6,633 nt of DNA from an uncultured Pseudomonadota bacterium (GCA_903902945.1 CAIUWU010000224.1:1-6633); one strand, 5' to 3'; shown: positions 1 through 5,555, counted from the first letter of the stretch. Numbers and translations: made by a program. Notes: generated by a model from the sequence alone, not told the origin.

Positions 1-1651
1 CGTGCTTATCGGTGATATTCATGATCACCAATTGTACCGGCGCCAGCCATAACGGGAAGTTGCCGGCATGCTGTTCGATCAGAATACCGATAAAGCGTTC
101 CAGTGAGCCTAGGATGGCTCGATGCAGCATAACCGGCACATGACGGGCACTGTCTTCACCGATATAGGCAGCACTCAGACGATCCGGCATCGAGAAATCC
201 ACCTGAATGGTGCCGCATTGCCAGACCCGGCCAATACAGTCTTTTAACGAGAATTCAATCTTAGGACCGTAAAAAGCACCTTCACCGGGTTGCAACTGCC
301 AATCCAGACCTTTGTTGTTCAACGCCAGTTCCAGGGCATTTTCGGCCTTATCCCAAACAGCATCCTCGCCAACCCGGTTTTCAGGACGGGTAGAGAGCTT
401 GATCAGCACATCTTCAAAACCGAAATCCTTATAGACTTCAAACAGCAGATCAATAAAGGTAGAAACCTCGGCCTGAATTTGGTCTTCGGTACAAAAAATA
501 TGCGCATCGTCCTGCACAAAGTTTCTGACCCGCATCAAACCATGCAAGGTACCGGAGGGTTCGTTGCGGTGGCAGGAACCAAACTCAGCCAAACGAACAG
601 GCAAATCTCGGTAACTTTTAATGCCTTGATTGTAAATCTGAATATGACAGGGGCAATTCATCGGCTTAACCGCATAATCACGACTTTCAGAATGCGTCGT
701 GAAAATCATGTCGCCAAATTTGTCCCAATGACCCGATTTTTCCCACAAAGTACGATCCACAATCTGCGGGGTTTTAACTTCGCTGTAACCGTTAACTCTT
801 AACTTCTGGCGAATATACTGCTCAACCTGCTGGTAAATGGTCCAGCCTTTCTCATGCCAGAACACCATCCCCGGCGCTTCTTCTTGGGAATGAAACAAAT
901 CCAGCGCCTTGCCGATTTTGCGGTGATCGCGTTTTTCGGCTTCTTCCAGACGATGCAGATAAGCCGCCAGCTCTTTACCATCACCCCAGGCGGTGCCATA
1001 AATGCGCTGCAACATTTCGTTGTTGGAATCACCCCGCCAGTAGGCGCCGGCAATTTTCATCAATTTGAACGCTTTCAGTTTGCCAGTGCTTGGCACATGA
1101 GGCCCGCGACACAGATCGGTAAAATCGCCCTGCTGATATAGCGACAAAGCTTCGTTGGCTGGAATCGAGGCAATGATTTCCGCTTTATAGCTTTCGCCCA
1201 GGCCAGAGAAAAACTCAACCGCCTGATCACGGGATAGCAAGGAACGCTTGATTTCAATATCCTCAGCAACCAGTTCCTGCATGCGTTTTTCAATCGCTGC
1301 CAGATCATCAGGGGTAAATGATCTTTCATACGAAAAATCGTAGTAAAAGCCATTTTCGATCACAGGCCCGATAGTGACTTGGGCGGTCGGGAATAATTGC
1401 TTGACTGCTTGCGCGAGAAGATGTGCGGTGGAATGGCGAATGACGTCAACACCATCGTCGTCTTTGGCCGTAACGATTTGCAGACTGACATCGCTGTCAA
1501 TCAGGGTACTGGCGTCAACCAATGTACCGTCAATCTTGCCAGCCAGAGTTGCTTTGGCTAAACCAGCACCAATGGATTTGGCAACATCCATTACTGTAAT
1601 AGACTGGTCGAATTGACGCTGAGAACCGTCGGGAAGAGTAATTACGGGCAT
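1..1651 (-). CDS. thrS: Threonyl-tRNA synthetase, 3' end beyond the left edge
   Basis: Charges tRNA-Thr with threonine in the cytoplasm and, in this family, hydrolyses mischarged Ser-tRNA-Thr. The frame is open from ATG at 1651 to the window edge, giving 550 codons against about 642 in E. coli, so only most of the anticodon-binding domain is missing. An N-terminal TGS domain (about 1-61) starts MPVITLPDG. The editing domain shows H73 and H77 of HxxxH plus C181 and H185 in DLCRGPH. The class II core shows the zinc ligands C333, H384 and H510, motif 2 around R362 (FGSCHRNEP) and motif 3 around R519. The frame was followed by hand and is unbroken. The ribosome binding site is weak (GTGGAA). The gene lies 48 bases after tRNA-Val and 15 bases after that tRNA's terminator, with no promoter of its own visible in between. 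In many gammaproteobacteria infC-rpmI-rplT follow thrS; they would lie off the left edge. Confidence 0.98.
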   Translation of the reverse strand, partial: MPVITLPDGSQRQFDQSITVMDVAKSIGAGLAKATLAGKIDGTLVDASTLIDSDVSLQIVTAKDDDGVDVIRHSTAHLLAQAVKQLFPTAQVTIGPVIENGFYYDFSYERSFTPDDLAAIEKRMQELVAEDIEIKRSLLSRDQAVEFFSGLGESYKAEIIASIPANEALSLYQQGDFTDLCRGPHVPSTGKLKAFKLMKIAGAYWRGDSNNEMLQRIYGTAWGDGKELAAYLHRLEEAEKRDHRKIGKALDLFHSQEEAPGMVFWHEKGWTIYQQVEQYIRQKLRVNGYSEVKTPQIVDRTLWEKSGHWDKFGDMIFTTHSESRDYAVKPMNCPCHIQIYNQGIKSYRDLPVRLAEFGSCHRNEPSGTLHGLMRVRNFVQDDAHIFCTEDQIQAEVSTFIDLLFEVYKDFGFEDVLIKLSTRPENRVGEDAVWDKAENALELALNNKGLDWQLQPGEGAFYGPKIEFSLKDCIGRVWQCGTIQVDFSMPDRLSAAYIGEDSARHVPVMLHRAILGSLERFIGILIEQHAGNFPLWLAPVQLVIMNITDKH

Positions 1652-1666
1652 TTTCGATTCCACAAT

Positions 1667-1693
1667 AAAAAAAAGCACCTGTTAGGGTGCTTT
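1667..1693 (-). terminator. Intrinsic terminator after tRNA-Val, just upstream of thrS
   Basis: On the minus strand an 8-bp perfect stem AAAGCACC / GGTGCTTT (1672-1679 with 1686-1693) encloses a 6-base loop (CTAACA), and the run of T continues to 1667. It starts 6 bases after the tRNA CCA end and finishes 15 bases before the thrS ATG. It therefore both ends the tRNA transcript and sits in the thrS leader, where it could act as an attenuator. That role is inference; the hairpin and T-tract are seen directly. Confidence 0.88.
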
Positions 1694-1699
1694 AATGTT

Positions 1700-1776
1700 T
1701 GGTAGGCACGAGTGGACTCGAACCACCGACCCCCACCATGTCAAGGTGGTGCTCTAACCAACTGAGCTACGCGCCT
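1700..1776 (-). tRNA. tRNA-Val, anticodon GAC
   Basis: A 77-base cloverleaf with encoded CCA. The acceptor stem AGGCGCG pairs with CGTGCCT (one G-U). The D stem is GCTC/GAGC, the anticodon stem CCACC/GGTGG with loop TTGACAT, and the T stem GGTGG/CCACT with loop TTCGAGT. The anticodon GAC lies at 1740-1742 and reads the valine codons GUC and GUU. The D arm, anticodon arm and variable region closely match E. coli tRNA-Val(GAC) as I remember it. It has its own promoter upstream and its own terminator downstream, and lies between the LpxA-like gene and thrS on the same strand. Confidence 0.97.
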
Positions 1777-1801
1777 AAAGTCTATTTAGTTCGAGCCGCG
1801 C

Positions 1802-1829
1802 ATTATAACGGCTTAAAAGAGTTATGCAA
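1802..1829 (-). promoter_or_regulatory. Stable-RNA promoter for tRNA-Val with GC-rich discriminator
   Basis: On the minus strand a -35 TTGCAT (1824-1829) and a perfect -10 TATAAT (1802-1807) are separated by 16 bases. GCGCGGC follows the -10 directly, a GC-rich discriminator of the kind known from stringently controlled rRNA and tRNA promoters. The start should fall near 1794-1796, leaving a leader of about 18-20 bases before the mature tRNA. The -35 lies only 10 bases after the stop of the LpxA-like gene. It is probably also the main source of thrS mRNA through terminator read-through, since no other promoter is visible. Confidence 0.8.
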
Positions 1830-1838
1830 GTTTTTCTG

Positions 1839-2612
1839 TCAATCATCCAAATCCATAAAACCATGCAGCCCTCGCTTGGACTCTGCATTCAGCCAGCTGC
1901 GCAAATAACTCAACTCTTTGCTATCCGGCAATTCCGCGATACTTTGTTTGTTTCGTAACAGCCGGAATGCTTTGGAAATCAGCTTATAATCCTCACCCAC
2001 TATGCCGGCCCGGCGCATGCCGACAATATTCAGCCTGTAATGACGAGCCGGACGTCCGCCAATCAGGGTGAATGGCAAAACATCCATATTAATACCGGTA
2101 GTACCCTGCACAATCGCATAAGCGCCTACCCGGCAAAACTGATGCACCACCACCGCGCCGCCCATAAACACGTTGTTGCCAACCTCAACAAAGCCGCCGA
2201 TAGCAACATTGTTGGCAAAAATGGTTTTGTCTCCCACCGCACAATCGTGAGCCACATGACTGTTGGCCATAAAATAACAATCCGAGCCGATCCGGGTTGC
2301 CGAGCCGACCACTGTGGCCCGGTGCGCGGTAAATCCCTCCCGAAACACATTACGATCACCGATTTCCAGCCGGCTCATGGTTTCAGGTTTGAAGCTCAAG
2401 TCCTGGGGCAACCCACCCAGCACCACATGCGGATGCAAGATATTGCCTTCCCCCATCAGCACAGCACCATGCACGACGGCATGCGCACCAATCTGACTGC
2501 CTGCACCAATCACCGCACCCGCTTCGATTACGGCAAAAGGCCCTACGCTGACTGCTTCACCCAGAATAACACCAGGGGCAATATAGGCAGTGGGATGAAT
2601 ATTGGCTGTCAT
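1839..2612 (-). CDS. lpxA: LpxA-family UDP-N-acetylglucosamine O-acyltransferase
   Basis: LpxA moves a 3-hydroxyacyl chain from acyl carrier protein to the 3 position of UDP-GlcNAc, the first step of lipid A synthesis, in the cytoplasm. The protein is 257 residues (E. coli LpxA: 262). Hexapeptide repeats of a left-handed beta helix fill about residues 1-185, followed by a helical C-terminal domain with the family ending SKRGLHGF. By alignment from memory, H122 in HVAHDC matches catalytic H125 of E. coli, H157 matches H160, D71 matches D74, R201 matches R204, and G170 matches the chain-length ruler G173. However, K76 is S73 and H144 is F141 here, and there is an extra residue around 74-80. The gene lies beside xerD and not with lpxD, fabZ or lpxB. 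It may be a second, diverged LpxA, so the exact substrate is uncertain. ATG at 2612 is supported by AAGAGG at 2622-2627. Confidence 0.85.
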   Translation of the reverse strand: MTANIHPTAYIAPGVILGEAVSVGPFAVIEAGAVIGAGSQIGAHAVVHGAVLMGEGNILHPHVVLGGLPQDLSFKPETMSRLEIGDRNVFREGFTAHRATVVGSATRIGSDCYFMANSHVAHDCAVGDKTIFANNVAIGGFVEVGNNVFMGGAVVVHQFCRVGAYAIVQGTTGINMDVLPFTLIGGRPARHYRLNIVGMRRAGIVGEDYKLISKAFRLLRNKQSIAELPDSKELSYLRSWLNAESKRGLHGFMDLDD

Positions 2613-2617
2613 AAGAA

Positions 2618-3505
2618 TTAACCTCTTGGATGATATTGACTATGAAGTTGTTTTAAACGCTGCTGAGCAATATGGGTATAAATCTGTGTGGTGGATAAAT
2701 TGGAATGCCCAAGCAATAACTGCACCACCCTCAGGTCAGCGCCATGATTGATCAAATGAGTAGCAAAGGCATGCCGCAAGGTATGCGGTGATAAATGCTT
2801 GTTGATACCGGCCAGCCTAGCGTAGCGCTTGATGATATGCCAGAAGGCTTGACGCGTCATTGCGGAACCGCGATGAGTAACAAACAGATAATCACTGTGC
2901 TGATTGATCAGAATATCCTGACGCGCAGATTGCAGATACTGCTGCAACCAATCCATCGCCACTTCGCCTACCGGAATCAGACGCTCTTTATTGCCTTTAC
3001 CAATAACCCGCAAACAACCTTGCCGCAGATTGATCTGCTGAAAGGTAAGCCCGACCAACTCCGACACGCGTAAGCCACTGGCGTATAACACTTCCAGCAT
3101 GGTGCGGTCACGCAAACCTAAAGCATGCAGGGTATCGGGCGCCTGTAACAACAATTCGACATCGGCTTCGGTCAGCGTGTCCGGCAACGATTTGAGCATT
3201 TTGGGCGTCACCATCAGCTCACAAGGATCGCTGCTAATTTTGCCTTCACGCAGCAAATAGGCGTAAAAACGTTTGAGCGTTGACAAGACTCTGGCTAATG
3301 AGCGCTGACTCAGCCCTTGCTGTTGACGATATTTGAAAAACTGAGTGATGCTGCCGGTATCGGCTTCAAGCAAGGTTTTTGCCTTCAACCAGCGATCGAA
3401 AAGCACAAGATCACTGCCATAGGCAGAACGGGTATTTTCACTCAGACCGTATTCCAGCCACAGCACACTGAGAAATTCTTCAATTAGCTTTGCAGAAGCT
3501 GCCAC
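2618..3505 (-). CDS. xerD: Site-specific tyrosine recombinase XerD
   Basis: With XerC, XerD resolves chromosome dimers at dif beside the FtsK septum translocase. The protein is 295 residues from GTG at 3505 (E. coli XerD: 298). A core-binding SAM-like domain (about 1-100) is followed by the catalytic domain. All six active residues are visible: R146 (ASGLRVSEL), K170 (GKGNKER), H241 and R244 (SPHTLRHAFATH), H267 (LLGHSNLS) and Y276 (TTQIYTH). Those motifs and the ending QLHSQYHPRG favour XerD over XerC. A longer frame opens at GTG 3523, but that codon abuts the T-tract of the upstream terminator and lacks a ribosome binding site. GTG at 3505 has GAGGG 4 bases upstream and gives a 12-residue lead to the conserved FL, as in E. 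coli. The gene is followed 5 bases later by the LpxA-like gene. Confidence 0.95.
   Translation of the reverse strand: MAASAKLIEEFLSVLWLEYGLSENTRSAYGSDLVLFDRWLKAKTLLEADTGSITQFFKYRQQQGLSQRSLARVLSTLKRFYAYLLREGKISSDPCELMVTPKMLKSLPDTLTEADVELLLQAPDTLHALGLRDRTMLEVLYASGLRVSELVGLTFQQINLRQGCLRVIGKGNKERLIPVGEVAMDWLQQYLQSARQDILINQHSDYLFVTHRGSAMTRQAFWHIIKRYARLAGINKHLSPHTLRHAFATHLINHGADLRVVQLLLGHSNLSTTQIYTHIAQQRLKQLHSQYHPRG
2622..2627 (-). promoter_or_regulatory. Ribosome binding site of the LpxA-like gene, inside the xerD 3' end
   Basis: AAGAGG on the minus strand lies 9 bases before ATG at 2612. The same bases form the Arg-Gly end of xerD (CCA AGA GGT TAA). The xerD stop at 2618-2620 is thus 5 bases from the next start, an arrangement that suggests co-transcription and translational coupling. 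Confidence 0.75.
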
Positions 3506-3509
3506 GAAA

Positions 3510-3514
3510 CCCTC
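3510..3514 (-). promoter_or_regulatory. Ribosome binding site that decides the xerD start
   Basis: GAGGG on the minus strand lies 4 bases before GTG at 3505. The alternative in-frame GTG at 3523 is preceded only by the T-rich terminator tail, so this site supports the shorter protein. Confidence 0.7.
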
Positions 3515-3525
3515 AAACGCCACGC

Positions 3526-3556
3526 AAAAAAAAGGCAGCTATATGCCGCCTTTTTT
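3526..3556 (-). terminator. Strong intrinsic terminator of the trmD operon
   Basis: On the minus strand AAAAAAGGCGGC pairs with GCTGCCTTTTTT (12 bp with one G-U) around a 5-base loop ATATA, and eight T follow the G+C part (3526-3533). Because the stem is flanked by A and T runs on opposite sides it could work on both strands. It starts 44 bases after the rplS stop and ends just before xerD. Confidence 0.9.
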
Positions 3557-3565
3557 CACTGTCCA
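3538..3565 (-). promoter_or_regulatory. Candidate xerD promoter overlapping the rplS terminator
   Basis: On the minus strand TGGACA (3560-3565; 5 of 6 to the -35 consensus) is followed after 16 bases by TATAGC (3538-3543; 4 of 6). The -10 falls in the loop and distal arm of the terminator hairpin, and the start would be near 3531. No other promoter is visible between the terminator and xerD. The match is modest and could be chance. Confidence 0.35.
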
Positions 3566-3567
3566 GA

Positions 3568-3584
3568 CTTGTGACCGGCACAAG
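3568..3584 (-). repeat. Small inverted repeat between rplS stop and terminator
   Basis: CTTGTG (3568-3573) and CACAAG (3579-3584) form a perfect 6-bp stem with a 5-base loop, 16 bases after the rplS stop codon in the direction of transcription. It has no T-tract and may only add structure to the mRNA 3' end ahead of the main terminator. Confidence 0.5.
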
Positions 3585-3600
3585 GCTCCGCTTTTCGGAA

Positions 3601-3948
3601 TTAAGACAGTTTTTCTTTGATACGTGCTGCTTTACCAGTCAGATCACGCAAGTAATACAATTTAGCGCGACGTACGTCACCGCGACGCTTAACTTCGATA
3701 CCGCCAACCGCAGGGCTATGAGTCTGAAAAACACGCTCAACACCAACGCCGTGCGAGATTTTTCTGACAGTAAACGCAGAATTCAGACCGCGGTTACGTT
3801 TGGCAATCACAACGCCTTCGAAAGCCTGTAAACGCTCACGCGTGCCTTCAACAACACGAACCTGAACGACAACAGTGTCACCAGGACCGAATTCTGGCAC
3901 GTCTTTTTTCAGTTGCGCTGCTTCTAATTCTTCAATAATTTTGCTCAT
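3601..3948 (-). CDS. rplS: 50S ribosomal protein L19
   Basis: L19 lies at the interface of the 30S and 50S subunits. The protein is 115 residues from ATG at 3948, the same length as E. coli L19, and is near-identical in blocks such as LQAFEGVVIA, SAFTVRKIS, GVERVFQTHSP and AKLYYLRDLTGKAARIKE. A GTG two codons upstream (3954) also opens the frame, but the ATG matches the family start (MSxII) and has TAGGG at a 7-base spacing. The start lies inside the last codons of trmD (17-base overlap). It is the last gene of the trmD operon, followed by a strong terminator. Confidence 0.98.
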   Translation of the reverse strand: MSKIIEELEAAQLKKDVPEFGPGDTVVVQVRVVEGTRERLQAFEGVVIAKRNRGLNSAFTVRKISHGVGVERVFQTHSPAVGGIEVKRRGDVRRAKLYYLRDLTGKAARIKEKLS

Positions 3949-4702
3949 TACCACACCCTAATAAATCAACTTCAGTTTTAAATTCATTCAGCAAAGCTTG
4001 CTGCTCGGCTGTCAATTCTAATTTTTCCAACAAATCCGGCCTTCTCAACCAGGTACGACCCACCGACTGCTTCATCCGCCAGCGTCTGATGTCAGCATGA
4101 TGACCACCTATCAGCACCTCAGGAACCACACCCAGCTCATTCTGCTCAGGCCGCGTATAGTGGGGACAATCCAGAAGACCATCGTAGTGAGAATCCTGCC
4201 TAGCAGAATCATCATCGCCCAGCACCCCGGGAATCAGTCGGGTTACAGCGTCGATAATCACCAGCGCACCCAGCTCACCACCACTGATGACATAATCACC
4301 CAGCGACCATTCTTCATCACAGATTTGCTCTATGAACCGCTCATCTATGCCTTCATAGCGACCAGCCACCAAAACCAGCTGATCAAATTCGGCAATCTGT
4401 TGCAACATCTGCTGGGAGATCGGTTTTCCCTGCGGACTAAGACAGATAACGCGACTATTGCCATGCAAGCTTTGCAGCTTTGCAGCACCGACCGCATCGA
4501 GTAACGGCTGGCACTTCATCACCATACCAGGACCGCCACCGTAAGGCCTATCATCGACAGTACGATGCTTGTCATGCGTGTAATCACGAGGATTCCACAC
4601 TGTCAGCCCCACCAGACCCTGCTCGATGGCTTTGCCGGTAACACCATATCCGGCGGCATTCAAAACCATTTCCGGAAACAGACTGATAACATCAAACCGC
4701 AT
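3932..4702 (-). CDS. trmD: tRNA (guanine-N1)-methyltransferase TrmD
   Basis: TrmD methylates G37 beside the anticodon using S-adenosylmethionine, which prevents +1 frameshifting; it acts as a dimer with a trefoil-knot fold. The protein is 256 residues (E. coli: 255). Visible motifs are the N-terminal DVISLFPEM, RTVDDRPYGGGPGM (47-60), and the knot segments LSPQG (88-92), GRYEGIDER (114-122) and DYVISGGE (136-143). D178 in LLDCPHYTRPE matches catalytic D169 of E. coli, and RRWRMKQSVGRTWLRRP (206-222) is the conserved C-terminal stretch. ATG at 4702 was chosen because it begins the family start (MxxxxISLFPEM). A TTG at 4735 in the same frame would add 11 unrelated residues inside rimM. The gene starts 7 bases after the rimM stop with no clear ribosome binding site and overlaps rplS by 17 bases. 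Confidence 0.97.
   Translation of the reverse strand: MRFDVISLFPEMVLNAAGYGVTGKAIEQGLVGLTVWNPRDYTHDKHRTVDDRPYGGGPGMVMKCQPLLDAVGAAKLQSLHGNSRVICLSPQGKPISQQMLQQIAEFDQLVLVAGRYEGIDERFIEQICDEEWSLGDYVISGGELGALVIIDAVTRLIPGVLGDDDSARQDSHYDGLLDCPHYTRPEQNELGVVPEVLIGGHHADIRRWRMKQSVGRTWLRRPDLLEKLELTAEQQALLNEFKTEVDLLGCGNEQNY
3954..3960 (-). promoter_or_regulatory. Ribosome binding site of rplS, inside trmD
   Basis: TAGGGTG on the minus strand, with AGGG 7 bases before ATG at 3948. It lies in the trmD codons for Leu-Gly-Cys and supports the ATG over the upstream GTG. It is clearly stronger than anything before trmD or rimM. Confidence 0.7.
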
Positions 4703-4709
4703 CAGCAAA

Positions 4710-5219
4710 TCAAAAATCGGGGTCCCAGTCGACAACGATTAAACCAGCATCCAAATCGACTTTGAGCACTGTTTGCGGCTGCAGAAAAGGAATTAAACGC
4801 TCGGTCTCGCCCTCAATAACAACCAGCACGTCATTGGCGCCGGTTTCAAGCAGATGATCGACCCGACCCAAACTGATACCGTCCTGAGTCTGCACCTGCA
4901 AACCGATCAGATCAAGCCAATAATATTCACCTTGCTTGGGCTTGGGTAGCTGAGATCTTTCAATCAGGATATCCCATCCGATTAAAGCAGCCGCCTGATC
5001 ACGATCAGCAATGCCTTCGATATTAGCGACTACGTTATGACCTTGGCGCTGACCACCCTGCACTTTTAATTGCCGGGTCAGACCATTTTTTTGTAACAAC
5101 CAAGGTGAATAACGCAGAATGTTTTCGCGCGGCTCAGTAAAAGAAAAAACTTTTACCGCTCCTTTAACACCAAAAACGCCGGATATCTGTCCAGCGTTTA
5201 TGTAAGCACTATCAGCCAA
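4710..5219 (-). CDS. rimM: 16S rRNA processing protein RimM
   Basis: RimM helps mature the 3' (head) domain of the 30S subunit and binds S19. The protein is 169 residues. The N-terminal beta-barrel domain begins with GQISGVFGVKGAVKVFSFTEP (10-30). The PRC-barrel domain starts near the YYW motif (99-101) in GEYYWLDLIG, continues with ETGANDVLVV and RLIPFL, and ends VDWDPDF as in E. coli (VDWDPGF). The start is TTG at 5219: an in-frame stop (the rpsP TAA) lies 6 bases upstream, and no ATG, GTG or other TTG occurs before the conserved block. I see no ribosome binding site, so translation probably depends on ribosomes leaving rpsP. Confidence 0.95.
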   Translation of the reverse strand: MADSAYINAGQISGVFGVKGAVKVFSFTEPRENILRYSPWLLQKNGLTRQLKVQGGQRQGHNVVANIEGIADRDQAAALIGWDILIERSQLPKPKQGEYYWLDLIGLQVQTQDGISLGRVDHLLETGANDVLVVIEGETERLIPFLQPQTVLKVDLDAGLIVVDWDPDF

Positions 5220-5225
5220 GGCAAA

Positions 5226-5477
5226 TTATGCAGCGGCTTTGCTTGCGTCTTTAATTAATTTGGCAACGCGATCAGTGGGCTGTGCGCCATTGGCTTTCCA
5301 GTACTGAACACGTTCAGCATCCAGAACCAGTCTTTGCTCACCACCACGGGCCAAAGGATTGAAAAAACCAACCCGCTCGATATAGCGACCATCACGACTG
5401 CTTCTGCTGTCAGTGACAACAACATGATAAAAAGGACGATTTTTAGCGCCGCCTCTTGACAAACGAATGCTTACCAT
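5226..5477 (-). CDS. rpsP: 30S ribosomal protein S16
   Basis: S16 is an early-binding 30S subunit protein. The protein is 83 residues (E. coli: 82) and carries the family blocks MVSIRLSRGGAKNRPFYHVV, RDGRYIERVGFFNP and DRVAKLIKDA. ATG at 5477 is preceded by TTAAGG at a 7-base spacing, the best ribosome binding site in the window. It opens the rpsP-rimM-trmD-rplS operon, with a likely promoter at 5519-5546, and lies 6 bases before the rimM start. Confidence 0.98.
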   Translation of the reverse strand: MVSIRLSRGGAKNRPFYHVVVTDSRSSRDGRYIERVGFFNPLARGGEQRLVLDAERVQYWKANGAQPTDRVAKLIKDASKAAA

Positions 5478-5484
5478 TTGAATA

Positions 5485-5490
5485 CCTTAA
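5485..5490 (-). promoter_or_regulatory. Ribosome binding site of rpsP
   Basis: TTAAGG on the minus strand, 7 bases before ATG at 5477, with A+T-rich flanks that should keep it accessible. Confidence 0.75.
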
Positions 5491-5518
5491 AAAACATTGA
5501 ATCTAAATTAATCTGCCT

Positions 5519-5546
5519 ATTCTACGCAATTTTTCCCATAAGTGAA
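5519..5546 (-). promoter_or_regulatory. Probable promoter of the rpsP operon
   Basis: On the minus strand TTCACT (5541-5546; 4 of 6 to consensus) and TAGAAT (5519-5524; 5 of 6) are separated by 16 bases. The start would be near 5512, giving a leader of about 35 bases before rpsP. The -35 lies in the loop of the inverted repeat that follows ffh. Read-through from ffh could also feed the operon. Confidence 0.55.
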
Positions 5547-5555
5547 GGAAAAATT
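5528..5555 (-). repeat. Inverted repeat at the ffh stop codon
   Basis: AATTTTTCC and GGAAAAATT form a perfect 9-bp palindromic pair (5528-5536 with 5547-5555) around 10 bases. The stem is mostly A-T and no T-tract follows on the minus strand, so it is at best a weak terminator of ffh. The repeat overlaps the ffh TAA and encloses the candidate -35 of the rpsP promoter, so a protein-binding operator is an alternative reading. Confidence 0.5.

Noticed and set aside
290..802. 170-residue plus-strand reading frame.
   Set aside because: It lies entirely inside thrS on the opposite strand, has no recognisable protein features, and is typical of an antisense shadow.
799..1353. Two short minus-strand reading frames (799-1053 and 1075-1353) that could suggest a broken thrS.
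   Set aside because: They are out of frame with thrS. The thrS frame was followed codon by codon from 1651 to the edge and has no stop or frameshift.
1652..1699. tRNA-like operator or T-box controlling thrS.
   Set aside because: The space between tRNA and ATG holds only the short terminator hairpin; no T-box sequence or E. coli type anticodon-like arm fits.
1739..1744. Perfect -35 hexamer TTGACA on the minus strand, possible thrS promoter.
   Set aside because: It is the anticodon loop of tRNA-Val(GAC), fixed by tRNA function, and no acceptable -10 lies 15-19 bases downstream.
2040..2621. 193-residue plus-strand reading frame opposite the LpxA-like gene.
   Set aside because: It is antisense to a well-supported gene and has a His- and Asn-rich composition typical of a shadow frame.
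4703..4735. Longer trmD start at TTG 4735.
   Set aside because: It adds 11 residues not found in the family and lies inside the rimM end; ATG at 4702 matches the conserved N-terminus.
5471..5497. Eight-codon upstream reading frame (ATG at 5497) overlapping the rpsP start.
   Set aside because: It has no ribosome binding site, and the strong TTAAGG is placed for the rpsP ATG; likely chance in an A+T-rich leader.
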